64,000 bases of DNA, from assembly GCA_019637155.1 (NCBI GenBank), contig JAHBWE010000032.1, positions 22,230-86,229 of the forward strand, given 5' to 3'. The translations under genes and the position numbers were made by a program. This document shows positions 25,332-34,039 of this stretch, in pieces. Under the pieces are notes generated by a model. The model ran no database searches. It was not told the DNA's origin and was given only the letters and a program-made list of their open reading frames with translations. Each line of letters starts with the position of its first letter. Position 1 is the stretch's first letter. This DNA comes from Labilithrix sp. Its GTDB lineage: Bacteria > Myxococcota_A > Polyangia > Polyangiales > Polyangiaceae.

Positions 25332-26660
25332 TCACGGCGGTGGCACTCGCAGCGAGGCGCGAAGCCCGTAGTGGTCCGAGAGCGGGACCAGCACCGGCCC
25401 CGCGTCGGGCACGTCGGCGCTCACGTTCGCCTCGATGAACGTCCGCTCGGTCGTGACGACGTCGTCGACGCCGAGGCCGCGCAGGAAGACGTGGTCGATC
25501 CATGCCTTGTTCGTGTCGTTGTTGTTCGGATTGTCACCGCAGTACGTGCACTGCGGCTCGAACCCGGCCGCGAGGGCGGGCGTCAGCTTCGACGTGAGGA
25601 GCTCGTACGTCCGAGGTCCCTCCGCCTCCACGGTGACGGTGTCCCCCTTCTTCACCTCCGGTCCGGTGTTGAAGTCGCCAAGCACGACGGCGATCCCCGG
25701 CCGCTGTTCGACGTAGGTCAGGAGCTTGCTTGCCTGGAGCCGCTGCTCCGCCTCCCAGCCCACGCGAGTCGTCGCGCCGGCGCCGTACTGCCCCGTGTAG
25801 GGGAACGAGAGACCATCGAAGATCGGCGTGAGGTGGTTGCAGTGCACGTCGATCGCGGCCCCGTTCGGCAGATCCGCGGTCGCGCGAAGGACGACGCGCC
25901 GGTTCCAGGTCCCCGGCAGCACGAGGTCGTCGACGTCGCGCAGCGGATACTTCGAGAGGATCATCACGCCGCTCGCGCCGTTGAAGCCGAGCCCCGCCTT
26001 CGGGTTGGTCGTGCACTCCTGCCGGATGGTCGCGAAGGTCTCGGTCGGAAGCAGCGGCGCGAGACAGCCGTAGCAGCGCGGGGCACCGACCACGAGCTCG
26101 GCGACGCGGTCCTGGCAGCTCTCGATGGCGCATGCGGTGCTCGTCGTGCGGCCATCCATCGAGCTCGGGATCGTGGAGCAGCTCGCGGCGAGGCATTCGA
26201 GCCCGCGCTCGACCCTCGCGACCGACGCTCCGGAGCAGGGCGGCGTCGTGAACGGCGGCGGGACGGCGCCGGTCTCATCGGCCGCGTCTTCGATGGGAGT
26301 ATCGAGATCGTGGAGCCTCCGCGCGACGTGCGGGAACGTCGCCTTCGCCGCCGCCTCGATCGCGTCCTTGTCGGACTCGAACCATGCCTCCTGTAGGCAG
26401 ACGATGTCGGCGTTCATCGCGCCGATCGCCTCGATCACCTTCGGCCTGCGCGCCGCCTCGTTCGGGACGAACGCGCCGGCGAGGCCGATGTTGAACGTCT
26501 CGACCGCGAGCTCCATCGGTGCGTCGGGCGCATCGACGAGAGCGGCGTCCGGCGCCGGCGTCGCGCCAGGCTCGTCATCGGAGGAGCATGCAGCGGTGGT
26601 GAGGAGCGCGGTGAGGGCGACGGCACCGACCGAACCGAAAAGAAGCAGCGGCAGACGCAT
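25332..26660 (-). CDS. Endonuclease/exonuclease/phosphatase-family lipoprotein
   Basis: The 442-residue protein has lipoprotein signal LTTAAC (Cys25). The EEP fold motifs are present in order: ETFNIG, CLQEAW (metal-binding Glu), HCNHLTP, GDFNTG, WIDHVF and SDHYGL (catalytic His). This order matches the nuclease and neutral sphingomyelinase families. A cysteine-rich insertion at about residues 140-215 (CSGASVARVERGLECLAASC and more) is unusual. As a surface lipoprotein it probably acts on extracellular nucleic acids or lipids. The substrate cannot be told from sequence. A typical sphingomyelinase is shorter. Confidence 0.82.
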   Translation of the reverse strand: MRLPLLLFGSVGAVALTALLTTAACSSDDEPGATPAPDAALVDAPDAPMELAVETFNIGLAGAFVPNEAARRPKVIEAIGAMNADIVCLQEAWFESDKDAIEAAAKATFPHVARRLHDLDTPIEDAADETGAVPPPFTTPPCSGASVARVERGLECLAASCSTIPSSMDGRTTSTACAIESCQDRVAELVVGAPRCYGCLAPLLPTETFATIRQECTTNPKAGLGFNGASGVMILSKYPLRDVDDLVLPGTWNRRVVLRATADLPNGAAIDVHCNHLTPIFDGLSFPYTGQYGAGATTRVGWEAEQRLQASKLLTYVEQRPGIAVVLGDFNTGPEVKKGDTVTVEAEGPRTYELLTSKLTPALAAGFEPQCTYCGDNPNNNDTNKAWIDHVFLRGLGVDDVVTTERTFIEANVSADVPDAGPVLVPLSDHYGLRASLRVPPP

Positions 26661-26897
26661 CGCGAGGTCGTAGCGATCATCGCTTCACGGCGCAATGTGT
26701 CCGCCTCTCGTTCCTCGAGCTCCCGATCACGACGCCGGGTCCGCCGACACGCTCTGATGCATGCCTACAACGACACGACCGATCATGGGCGACGCGTGGG
26801 CATCAACCAGATGATCAGGGCGCGTGATCTCGATGCACGATCGCTCGAAAAACAAGGTCTGCTGCGGGTGGTTCGAGCGTTGCATTCGACGCGAGGC

Positions 26898-27665
26898 ATG
26901 CGCACTCAGGTTTGGCTCGCAGCGGTGGGGATGGTCGTGGGGACGGCTTGCTCGGTGACGGAGGCGGAGCCGACGCCTGCGCCGGCAGCAGAGCAGGCGG
27001 CGACGCAGCCCTCTGCGCCGGCGCCGAAGCCGACGAACGAGACGATCGCGGATCCGACGCCGACGTCGGACGTACCGTCCGACCTACCGCCGCCGCCCGA
27101 GCCCGAGCCCGAGCCGGAGGAGCCGCTCTCGTGCGCGTCGATCGCGAAGCGGCCGCCGGCCGGCACCTTCACGATGTCCGACGCGACCGAGGTGCCGCCG
27201 GACGTGGTCGACGTCCACGTGGTCGTCCGCGAGACGCAGGGAACGAACCTCGAACCGCACGCGTACGTGCTCCAGGTGAACTTCACGACGACGGCGAACA
27301 CGTGCCTCTACCAGCGGATCGGCGCGCACCTCCCGAAGACGAAGACGGAGTCGCTCAACGTCATGCGCTTCCTCACGGCGCCGACGGACGACCCGTTCCC
27401 GGTGGGTACGTATGAGGGCGTGGCCGGCAGCATCACCGGCAGCGAGTGCAAGGTGAATCCCGGGGGCTTCGAGGTCACCGGGTGGGGCCGGGGCAATTCG
27501 TGGACGGCGGGCAGCATTACGATCACGAAGCGCACGGCGACGGAGATTGAAGGCACCTTCGCGATCACCAACCGGATGAACGGCAACGCGCCGATCCGCA
27601 CCGGCACGTTCCGCGCGCCGATCTGCCCGGCCAACGCGGAGCCGCCGACGGGCTGCTGTCTCTGA
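26898..27665 (+). CDS. Lipoprotein of unknown function
   Basis: From ATG 26898 the 255-residue protein has signal RTQVWLAAVGMVVGTAC (Cys18). A long Pro/Ala/Glu-rich spacer (residues 25-85) carries the domain away from the membrane. The C-terminal domain (90-255) consists of beta strands (DVVDVHVVVRETQGTN, HAYVLQVNFTTTANTC, GSITITKRTATEIEGTF) and ends PPTGCCL. The frame is open further upstream to 26697, but that part has no signal and no ribosome site. The preceding 237 bp contain nothing I recognise. Confidence 0.7.
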   Translation: MRTQVWLAAVGMVVGTACSVTEAEPTPAPAAEQAATQPSAPAPKPTNETIADPTPTSDVPSDLPPPPEPEPEPEEPLSCASIAKRPPAGTFTMSDATEVPPDVVDVHVVVRETQGTNLEPHAYVLQVNFTTTANTCLYQRIGAHLPKTKTESLNVMRFLTAPTDDPFPVGTYEGVAGSITGSECKVNPGGFEVTGWGRGNSWTAGSITITKRTATEIEGTFAITNRMNGNAPIRTGTFRAPICPANAEPPTGCCL

Positions 27666-27691
27666 GCGCATCGCGAGGAGACTGCGGACGA

Positions 27692-28069
27692 TCAGTCGAC
27701 GAAGCGTCCTGCGCAGAGGGAGAACGGGAAGGTCTTGTCGCCGATCGCGCAGCGGAGGAGCCCGCTCGCTTCCTGCCGGTCACCGAAGATGGACGGAAGG
27801 CTGCCGTCCGGCGGCGCGCTCACGGCCGCGTCCGAGTACGACACAGCGAGGAGCTCGCGTTGCGCGGCGAGCGTCTCGCGATCGGCGAGCGTGACTCCGC
27901 GTCCACCGACGACGATCTGTTTGCCGTCGGGGCGGAGCGCCAGGACCGGACCGCCGGCGGCGTCCTTCTTCGGATCGTCGGGTCGATCGAACGCCCACGC
28001 GTAGAGGTCGCCGTTGGGCGCCGTCGCGACGATGCCTCCGCGATCGACGAGCATACGGCGCCTCGACAC
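27692..28069 (-). pseudogene. Probable 3' part of a gene interrupted by the dispersed repeat
   Basis: The frame reads RRRMLVDRGGIVATAPNGDL then YAWAFDRPDD and ends CAIGDKTFPFSLCAGRFVD, a plausible propeller-type fragment of up to 125 residues. It has only a GTG at 28069 or an internal ATG at 28054 and no signal or ribosome site. Its 5' end lies 10 bp from repeat copy 2, and a start-bearing fragment in the same direction lies on the other side. I infer one ancestral gene split by the repeat; a short independent gene is possible. Confidence 0.45.
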
Positions 28070-28079
28070 GAAGGCGACA

Positions 28080-28208
28080 GGGCGGGGGGTGGGGCCACGC
28101 GGGGGAGCGGAGGGTGGGCACGGCGTGGCGGCGAAGCCTCGCCGGTGAGGAGGCGGTCGCAGCGCCGCACGCGATCAGCTCGCGAGCAAGAGGACGGTAG
28201 TGCAACGC
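28080..28208 (-). repeat. Dispersed ~127-bp repeat, copy 2
   Basis: Reverse complement of copy 1 at 15978-16104, starting CGTTGCACTACCGTCC at 28208. The element holds a small GGCGAAGCCTCGCC hairpin (roughly 28130) and no convincing coding sequence. Terminal inverted repeats were not found. Confidence 0.75.
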
Positions 28209-28287
28209 CTAAAGACGATTCGAGCTCGTGAGGCTGCTTGTTGCAGAGCGTGTCGTCGCCGCCGCACGCGACCACGATGCGCGCCAT
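28209..28287 (-). pseudogene. 5' fragment of the gene interrupted by repeat copy 2
   Basis: From ATG 28287 the frame reads MARIVVACGGDDTLCNKQPH then ELESSL and enters the repeat. It begins 11 bp after the stop of the sugar permease gene. It is too short to classify; with the fragment at 27692 it probably made a single exported protein. Confidence 0.35.
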
Positions 28288-28297
28288 GAGGCGCAGG

Positions 28298-29167
28298 TTA
28301 ACCCTTCACACCACCCGCGGTGAGGCCGCTGAGGAGTTGGCGCTGTGCGACATAAAACAGCGCCATGACCGGGACGCTCACGATGATCGCACCCGCCGCG
28401 AACGCGCCCCACTGCGTGTTGTACTCGCCGACGTAGGACTGCAAGACGACCGGGAGCGTGAAGGCGCTCTCGCGGCCGAGGAGCGTGGCGGCGAGGATGA
28501 ACTCGTTCCATGCGCTCATGAACGCGAAGAGCATCGTCACCGAAATCGCCGGCCGCGCGGCGGGGAGCGCGACCTTCAGGAAGGCCTGCGTGCGCGTCGC
28601 GCCGTCGACCATCGCCGCCTCCTCGAGGTCGACCGGGATCGCCATGAAGGCGCCGCGGAGCTGGAAGACCGCGAAGGGCACGGCCGTCGCGGCGTAGACG
28701 AGGACGAGGCCGAGGCGCGTGTCGAGGAGGCGGAGCGCGTCGAGGATGAGATAGAGCGGCACCGCGCTCGCGACGCCGGGGAACATCTGCGTCAGCAGCA
28801 TGCCGCGGAGGCCGGTGCGCTTGCCGACGAACTCGAAGCGCGCGAGCGCGTACGCGGCGGGCGTCGCGATCGCTACGGCGGTCGCGGCCGTCGCGAAGGA
28901 CACGATGAGCGAGTTCGCGACCTGGCGCGCGAAGAGCCAGCGCAGCTCCGGATCGCCCGCGCCGGTGACGATGCGGAAGTTCTCGAGCGACACGTCGCTC
29001 ATGCCGTGCGGGAGCGGGATCGCGCGCGGCTCGCTCGCGCCGGTGGGCGAGAGCGCGAGCGTGATGACCCAGAGCACCGGGTAGAGCGCGTACATCACGA
29101 AGGCGATGAGCACCGCGTGCACGACCGCGGACTCGAGGAGGCCCGTGCGCTTCGACTGGGCGCTCAC
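28298..29167 (-). CDS. MalG-like sugar ABC transporter permease
   Basis: The 289-residue protein has six membrane segments and the permease EAA loop EEAAMVDGATRTQAFLK at about residues 190-206, which docks on the ATPase. Opening and order match the MalG/UgpE family. It starts at GTG 29167, overlapping the previous gene as GTGA, and is third in an ATPase, binding-protein-permease, permease operon. It should form the channel with the permease half of the fusion protein. Confidence 0.9.
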   Translation of the reverse strand: MSAQSKRTGLLESAVVHAVLIAFVMYALYPVLWVITLALSPTGASEPRAIPLPHGMSDVSLENFRIVTGAGDPELRWLFARQVANSLIVSFATAATAVAIATPAAYALARFEFVGKRTGLRGMLLTQMFPGVASAVPLYLILDALRLLDTRLGLVLVYAATAVPFAVFQLRGAFMAIPVDLEEAAMVDGATRTQAFLKVALPAARPAISVTMLFAFMSAWNEFILAATLLGRESAFTLPVVLQSYVGEYNTQWGAFAAGAIIVSVPVMALFYVAQRQLLSGLTAGGVKG

Positions 29168-31350
29168 GCCTTCGCCTCACTGCCACCGATGCGGCCGAGC
29201 GTGCGCGACATGAGCGCGAGGACGCCGAAGATGATCACGGCGTACGCCGCGGCGTAGCCGAGCTGCGCGTTGCGGGCGAACGCCCAGCGGTAGGCCTCGC
29301 TCACCAGGATGTCGGTCGTCCCGTCCGGCTGGCCGCCGGAGACGAGGTAGACGACGTTGAACATGTTGAACGTCCACACCGAGCCGAGCACGACCGCGGG
29401 GAGGAGGGTCGGCTTCAGGAGCGGGAGCGTGACGAGGCGGAAGGTCTGCCAGCGCGTCGCGCCGTCGACCTCGGCCGCCTCGAGGACGTCCTTCGAGATC
29501 GACGTGAGCGCGCCCATCACGACGACCATCATGAACGGGAAGCCGAGCCACACGTTCGTCGCGACGTTCGCCGCGAACGCGGTCGAGAACTTGGAGAACC
29601 ACGAGATCGGCTCCGCGCCGAGCGCGACGAGGATCGCGTTGATCGCGCCGAACTGGCGGTGGAACATCCCCTTCCACGCGAGCGCGGTGACGTACGAAGG
29701 CACCGCCCACGGCAAGATGAGGAGCACGCGGTACGCGGCGCGGAGCTTGAGCATCGGGCGCGCGAGCGCGATGCCGAGGACGAGGCCGATCCCGACGTGG
29801 CCGATCACGTTGAGCACCGTCCACACCACCGTGACGAGGAGCGTGAGGTAGAACGAGCCGTTCGAGAGGAGCGGCTTGCCGCGCGCGGTCAGGATCTCGA
29901 CGTAGTTCGCGAGGCCGACGAAGCGCGCCTGATCGCGCGGGCCGGCGAAGAAGCTCGTGATCGCGCCCGCGACGAGCGGGAGCACGACGAGGACGAAGAT
30001 CACGAGCGCGGCGTGGAGCACGTACTTGTACGCGGGCTTGCCGGCGCGGAATTCGCGCGCGAAGCCGGGGGCGCGGACGCGGCGCACGACGCCGAACGCG
30101 GCCGCGAGGAGCACGAGGCCGACGACGACGAGGAGCGGCGCCGGCGACTCCGCCGCCTTCGGCTCGCGCATCACGTCCTCGTAACGCGCCTTCGCCTCCG
30201 CGAGCGCGTCGCGCGGCGTCGCGGCGCCGCGGATCACCTTGCGGATCGCGTTCTTCACCGGATCCCAGACCGGGTTCATCGCGGTCGAGACCGGGATCGG
30301 GATCGCGCCAGGCACCGCGTCGTGGAACGCGCGCAGGATCTCGAGCTGGCGGTTCGGCTTTCCGTCGTCCTCGAGCGCCCAGTACGACCGCGTCGCGACG
30401 ACCTGCTTGCCGATCGTCGCGCGCTCGAACGCGGACGCGTCGCTGCCGAACGAACGCGCGAGCGCGCGCGCGTCGGCGCTCTTCGCGCCCTCCGGCGTGA
30501 GGAACGCGCCGTCGACGGTGAGGAAGGGACGCATCGGTCCGACGCCGGCGATGGTCGGGAGCGGCGTGACGCGGTAGTCGAGGTCGTCCTTGAGATCGGC
30601 CGCGAGCCAGGGGCCGCTCATCACCGCGCCGGCCTTGCCGGAGGCGAAGAGCTGCTTCACGAGGTCGCCGCTCGCCTCCTCCGGCACGACGCCCGACCCG
30701 ACGAGCTCCTTCGCCATGAGGAGCGACTTCTCCGCGGCCTCCCCTTCCATCGCGAAGCCCCCCTCGACCTGGGGGTCGAACATCTTGCCGCCGTAGGCGT
30801 GGAGGAAGGAGGCGTGGAAGTATTCGCTCTCCGCCTCGTACGCGAGCGGGAAGACGCCGTGGCCGAGCTGGCCCTTCTTCGCGACGATCTCCTCGAGCGT
30901 CTTCGGCGGCGCGGTGTAGAAGCGCGGGTTGTAATAGAGCGCGACGCACTTGCTCGCGAGCGGCACCGCCCAGCGCTTGCCGCGGAACGTGATCGACTCG
31001 ACCGTGATCGGCTCGTAGCGCGCGAGCTCGCTCTCCGGCAGGGCATCGCCGGCCTCGCCGATGAGCTGATGGAGCACGTACTCGCCGATGCGGTTGTGCG
31101 GGCCGAGGAACACGTCGGGCCCGTTCCCGCGCGGGATCGCGGCTTCGAGCTTCGCGATGTACGCCTCGTACGGAATGAAGAGCGAGGTGACCTTGACGCC
31201 GCGCTCCTGCTCGAAGCGAAGGACCGCGAGCTTCAGCGCCTCTTCTTCGCCGCCGCGGTACGGATGCCAGAGCGTGACGCCCTTCGGCGGCTCGCCGCAG
31301 CCGAGGGCGACGACGACGAGCGTGACGAGGAGCGCGAGGAGCTTACGCAT
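29164..31350 (-). CDS. Fused sugar-binding lipoprotein and MalF-like permease
   Basis: The 728-residue protein joins two normally separate subunits. Residues 1-400 are a lipoprotein (VVALGC, Cys18) and a maltose-type solute-binding domain (VTLWHPYRGGEEEALKLAVLRF, GPDVFLGPHNRIGEY, AGAVMSGPWLAADL). A first helix follows near 415, then the MalF-type permease with EAA loop EAAEVDGATRWQTFRL near residue 640. In MalFGK2 systems the binding protein is free or lipid-anchored; here it is tethered, so each transporter has its own. It overlaps its neighbours by 8 and 4 bp. Confidence 0.9.
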   Translation of the reverse strand: MRKLLALLVTLVVVALGCGEPPKGVTLWHPYRGGEEEALKLAVLRFEQERGVKVTSLFIPYEAYIAKLEAAIPRGNGPDVFLGPHNRIGEYVLHQLIGEAGDALPESELARYEPITVESITFRGKRWAVPLASKCVALYYNPRFYTAPPKTLEEIVAKKGQLGHGVFPLAYEAESEYFHASFLHAYGGKMFDPQVEGGFAMEGEAAEKSLLMAKELVGSGVVPEEASGDLVKQLFASGKAGAVMSGPWLAADLKDDLDYRVTPLPTIAGVGPMRPFLTVDGAFLTPEGAKSADARALARSFGSDASAFERATIGKQVVATRSYWALEDDGKPNRQLEILRAFHDAVPGAIPIPVSTAMNPVWDPVKNAIRKVIRGAATPRDALAEAKARYEDVMREPKAAESPAPLLVVVGLVLLAAAFGVVRRVRAPGFAREFRAGKPAYKYVLHAALVIFVLVVLPLVAGAITSFFAGPRDQARFVGLANYVEILTARGKPLLSNGSFYLTLLVTVVWTVLNVIGHVGIGLVLGIALARPMLKLRAAYRVLLILPWAVPSYVTALAWKGMFHRQFGAINAILVALGAEPISWFSKFSTAFAANVATNVWLGFPFMMVVVMGALTSISKDVLEAAEVDGATRWQTFRLVTLPLLKPTLLPAVVLGSVWTFNMFNVVYLVSGGQPDGTTDILVSEAYRWAFARNAQLGYAAAYAVIIFGVLALMSRTLGRIGGSEAKA

Positions 31351-32539
31351 CCAACGCGCGGTCGGTCTTCGCGTCGAAGAGGTGGATCGCGGACGGCGCC
31401 GCCGCGAGCGGGATCGTCGCGCCGCTCTTGAGGTCGCGCGCGTCGGCGGCGTCGAGGCGCGTGATGAAGGTGGGCCCCGACGAGCGGAGCCAGCCGTGCG
31501 CGAACGCCTCCGAGCCGAGCGCCTCCACGATCTCGACCTTCAGCTCCGCGATCGCGATCGCGTCCTCGCCGCGCGCAAGGCTCATGTCGTGCGGGCGGAC
31601 GCCGATCGTCACGTCGCGGCCATCGGTGAGCGCGTCGCCGAAGCGCTCCTCGTCGACGCGCGCGCGGACGCCGCCGCCTTCGGCGTAGAAGCGACCCGCG
31701 TCCGCCACGAGCTTGCCGGAGAGGAGGTTCATCTGCGGCGAGCCGAGGAACGTCGCGACGAACTTGGTCTTCGGGCGCTCGTAGATCTCGAGCGGGGGGC
31801 CCTTCTGCTCGACGTAGCCGCCGTTCAAGACCCAGAGCGTGTCGGCGAGCGTCATCGCCTCGACTTGATCGTGCGTGACGTAGAGCGTCGTCGCGCCGAT
31901 GCGGTCGTGGAGGCGGCGGATCTCGACGCGGACCTCGGCGCGGAGCGCGGCGTCGAGGTTCGAGAGCGGCTCGTCGAAGAGGTACATGTTCGCGCGCCGC
32001 ACGATCGCGCGCCCCATCGCGACGCGCTGGCGCTGGCCGCCGGAGAGCTGCTTCGGCAGGCGGTCCATCAGCTTCGCGAGCCCCAACATCGCGCTCGCTT
32101 CTTCGATGCGCTCGTCGATCTCGGACGCGGCGGTGCCGCGCAGCTTGAGCCCGAACGCGAGGTTGTCGCGCACGGTGAGGTGCGGGTAGAGCGCGTAGCT
32201 CTGGAACACCATCGCGATGTCGCGGTCGCGCGGGGGGAGCTCGGTGACGTCCTTGCCCGCGATCGTGATCGTGCCCTCGTCGGTCTCCTCGAGCCCCGCG
32301 ACGAGGCGGAGGAGCGTCGACTTCCCGCAGCCCGACGGGCCGACGAGCACCGCGAACGAGCCCTCGGGGATGTCGAGGTCGACGCCGCGGAGGATCGGCG
32401 TGTTGCCGAACGCTTTCTTGATCCCACGCGCCGCGCAGCGGAGCGGCTTCGGCGGCGGGGGCGCCGCGACCTCGGGACCGCTGTCGGCGCTCTCCGGCTT
32501 CTTCGGGGTCTTGCCCGTCTGTTCGACCGCCTCGGACAT
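31343..32539 (-). CDS. MalK/UgpC-type ABC transporter ATPase
   Basis: The 398-residue protein has Walker A GPSGCGKST, Q-loop FQSYALYPHL, signature LSGGQRQRVAMGRA, Walker B YLFDEPLSNLD and the switch histidine in YVTHDQ. The C-terminal 130 residues are the TOBE-type regulatory domain (TIGVRPHDMSL). An N-terminal extension of about 30 Pro/Glu-rich residues is unusual. It is the first gene of the sugar ABC operon and is divergent from the CBM48-esterase gene. Confidence 0.93.
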   Translation of the reverse strand: MSEAVEQTGKTPKKPESADSGPEVAAPPPPKPLRCAARGIKKAFGNTPILRGVDLDIPEGSFAVLVGPSGCGKSTLLRLVAGLEETDEGTITIAGKDVTELPPRDRDIAMVFQSYALYPHLTVRDNLAFGLKLRGTAASEIDERIEEASAMLGLAKLMDRLPKQLSGGQRQRVAMGRAIVRRANMYLFDEPLSNLDAALRAEVRVEIRRLHDRIGATTLYVTHDQVEAMTLADTLWVLNGGYVEQKGPPLEIYERPKTKFVATFLGSPQMNLLSGKLVADAGRFYAEGGGVRARVDEERFGDALTDGRDVTIGVRPHDMSLARGEDAIAIAELKVEIVEALGSEAFAHGWLRSSGPTFITRLDAADARDLKSGATIPLAAAPSAIHLFDAKTDRALDA

Positions 32540-32598
32540 CCGTCGCCCCTTTTACCAGCGACTCGTCACCGCGAAGTCGCCGGGTCGGCGTACGTAAC

Positions 32599-32612
32599 TC
32601 ACTTTGGAGTGA
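32599..32612. promoter_or_regulatory. Inverted repeat TCACT-TTGG-AGTGA, candidate operator
   Basis: A 14-bp palindrome lies in the 126-bp region shared by the sugar ABC operon (start 32539) and the divergent esterase (start 32666). Its position would suit a repressor acting on both. No regulator gene is visible in the neighbourhood. Confidence 0.35.
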
Positions 32613-32665
32613 CGTTCGAGCGCTTTTGTCCTGGACGGAGCGATCTTTTGTGTCACAGCAGGCGC

Positions 32666-33853
32666 GTGAGGTTCGTGACGCTGTGTGTCGTCGGCCTCCT
32701 CGCTGCCTGCAGCGCGGAGGACGCGGCCCTTCCGGCGTCATCGTCCGACCTCACAGAACCTTCCTGCGCGCGGCCCGGCGTCCACACGGCGCCGGCCGCG
32801 CTCGCAGCTTCCTTCCCTTCGGACGCGGAGATCCGCGCCGCGGGCGGGACGCCCTTCGAGGACGGCGATCGCGTCGTCTTCGCCGCGCGCGGTCCCGGGC
32901 CGTGGGCCGTCGCCGGCTCGTTCAACGGGTGGCAGCCGTCGCTCGCGCTGCGGAACGTGAGCGGTGACCTGTGGCTCGGCGAGGCGTCCATCCCGCGGAC
33001 GCAGAGCTTCGAGTACAAGCTCGTGCGCGGCGGGCGCTGGCTCGAAGACCCGCTCGCGCGCAACGTCGTGTGGGACGGCATCGATCGCGGCTTCGGCGCG
33101 CGCGGCGAGATGAACGCGGTCGGGCATCCGAGCGCGATCCCCACCTGGAGAGGACGCACCGTCGCGCTCGGGCGCGTCGAAGGGCACGAGGTCTGGGTGC
33201 ACTACCCCGCGCGGTACGACGCGGAGAGCTGCGTGAAGCTCCCGTCCGTCATCATTCATGACGGCATGGAGTCGCTCACCCGCGGCGCCTTCGCCGAAGC
33301 GGCGGACCGCCTCTACGCCGCGCGCCCCGAGCTCTCCGCGGTGCTCGTCTTCGTCGGGCTCCCGTCGCAGGAGGTCCGCATGGCCGAGTACACGGTGTAC
33401 TCGCCGGGCTCGGAGGGCGATCGCTACGTCGGGTTCCTCGCGCAGGAGCTGTGGCCGCGCGTTCGCGCGGAGGCGCGCGTGTGCACCGCGCCGGCGGCGC
33501 GCGGCATCGCGGGGGCGTCGCTCGGCGGGCTCGTCTCGACCTACGCGGGCTTCGAGCACCCGGAGTCGTGGGGCTGGGTCGGCTCGCAGAGCGGCTCGTA
33601 TTTCTGGGCCGACGACGCGATGATCCGGCGCGCGCGCGAGCTGCCGGCGCGGCCGCTCCGCGTCTACCTCGACTCGGGCTGCCCCGACGACAACTGCGCG
33701 CCGACGGATCGGCTCGCGTCGGTGCTGCGCGACAAGGGCTACGACTTCGTCCGCGTCCGCGAGGATGGCGGCCGCCACGACTGGGCGTTCTGGCGCGACC
33801 GCCTCGCGGGCATGCTCACGCACTTCCGCGACGGCCAGACGACCTGCGATTGA
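32666..33853 (+). CDS. Lipoprotein esterase with N-terminal CBM48-like domain
   Basis: From GTG 32666 the protein has 395 residues and a lipoprotein signal LLAAC (Cys15). Residues 68-140 resemble the glycogen-binding early-set domain (VAGSFNGWQPSLALRNVSGD then FEYKLVRGGRWLEDPLARN), as in Fes/IroD and isoamylases. Residues 165-390 form an esterase-D type alpha/beta hydrolase: Ser285 in GASLGGL, an Asp near 341 (DSGCPDDN) and His371 in GGRHDW. Known relatives hydrolyse enterobactin esters or feruloyl-polysaccharide esters. Next to a sugar ABC operon, a carbohydrate esterase is the better guess. Confidence 0.82.
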   Translation: MRFVTLCVVGLLAACSAEDAALPASSSDLTEPSCARPGVHTAPAALAASFPSDAEIRAAGGTPFEDGDRVVFAARGPGPWAVAGSFNGWQPSLALRNVSGDLWLGEASIPRTQSFEYKLVRGGRWLEDPLARNVVWDGIDRGFGARGEMNAVGHPSAIPTWRGRTVALGRVEGHEVWVHYPARYDAESCVKLPSVIIHDGMESLTRGAFAEAADRLYAARPELSAVLVFVGLPSQEVRMAEYTVYSPGSEGDRYVGFLAQELWPRVRAEARVCTAPAARGIAGASLGGLVSTYAGFEHPESWGWVGSQSGSYFWADDAMIRRARELPARPLRVYLDSGCPDDNCAPTDRLASVLRDKGYDFVRVREDGGRHDWAFWRDRLAGMLTHFRDGQTTCD

Positions 33854-34039
33854 GCGGGCGGCCTCTCAGGCTGGCGGTCCGCCGCCGGCCTCGTCGATCC
33901 CGGCGCGGGCGAGCGGCGCGGCCGTGTTGCGCGAATCGATCGGCGCGATCGTGCGCGGAAACAGGGATCGCACGCGAGCGCGGATCGCGCGTCGTCCATC
34001 GTTCGGGTGATGGCACGTCCGTCGCTCCATCGGGGCGCG

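Noticed and set aside
26758..26772. TGCATGCCTACA near the lipoprotein at 26898
   Set aside because: It resembles the palindrome family but has a 4-bp spacer and lies outside coding sequence.
33388..33400. TACACGGTGTA inverted repeat in the esterase gene
   Set aside because: The arms are in the opposite order (TACA-N3-TGTA) to the palindrome family and its codons are ordinary, so it was not counted.
34009..34025. Second sigma-54-like element TGGCACG-N4-TCGCT
   Set aside because: Spacing is right, but the start would fall about 4 nt before the chosen ATG at 34040 and the element overlaps other in-frame starts. Probably chance.
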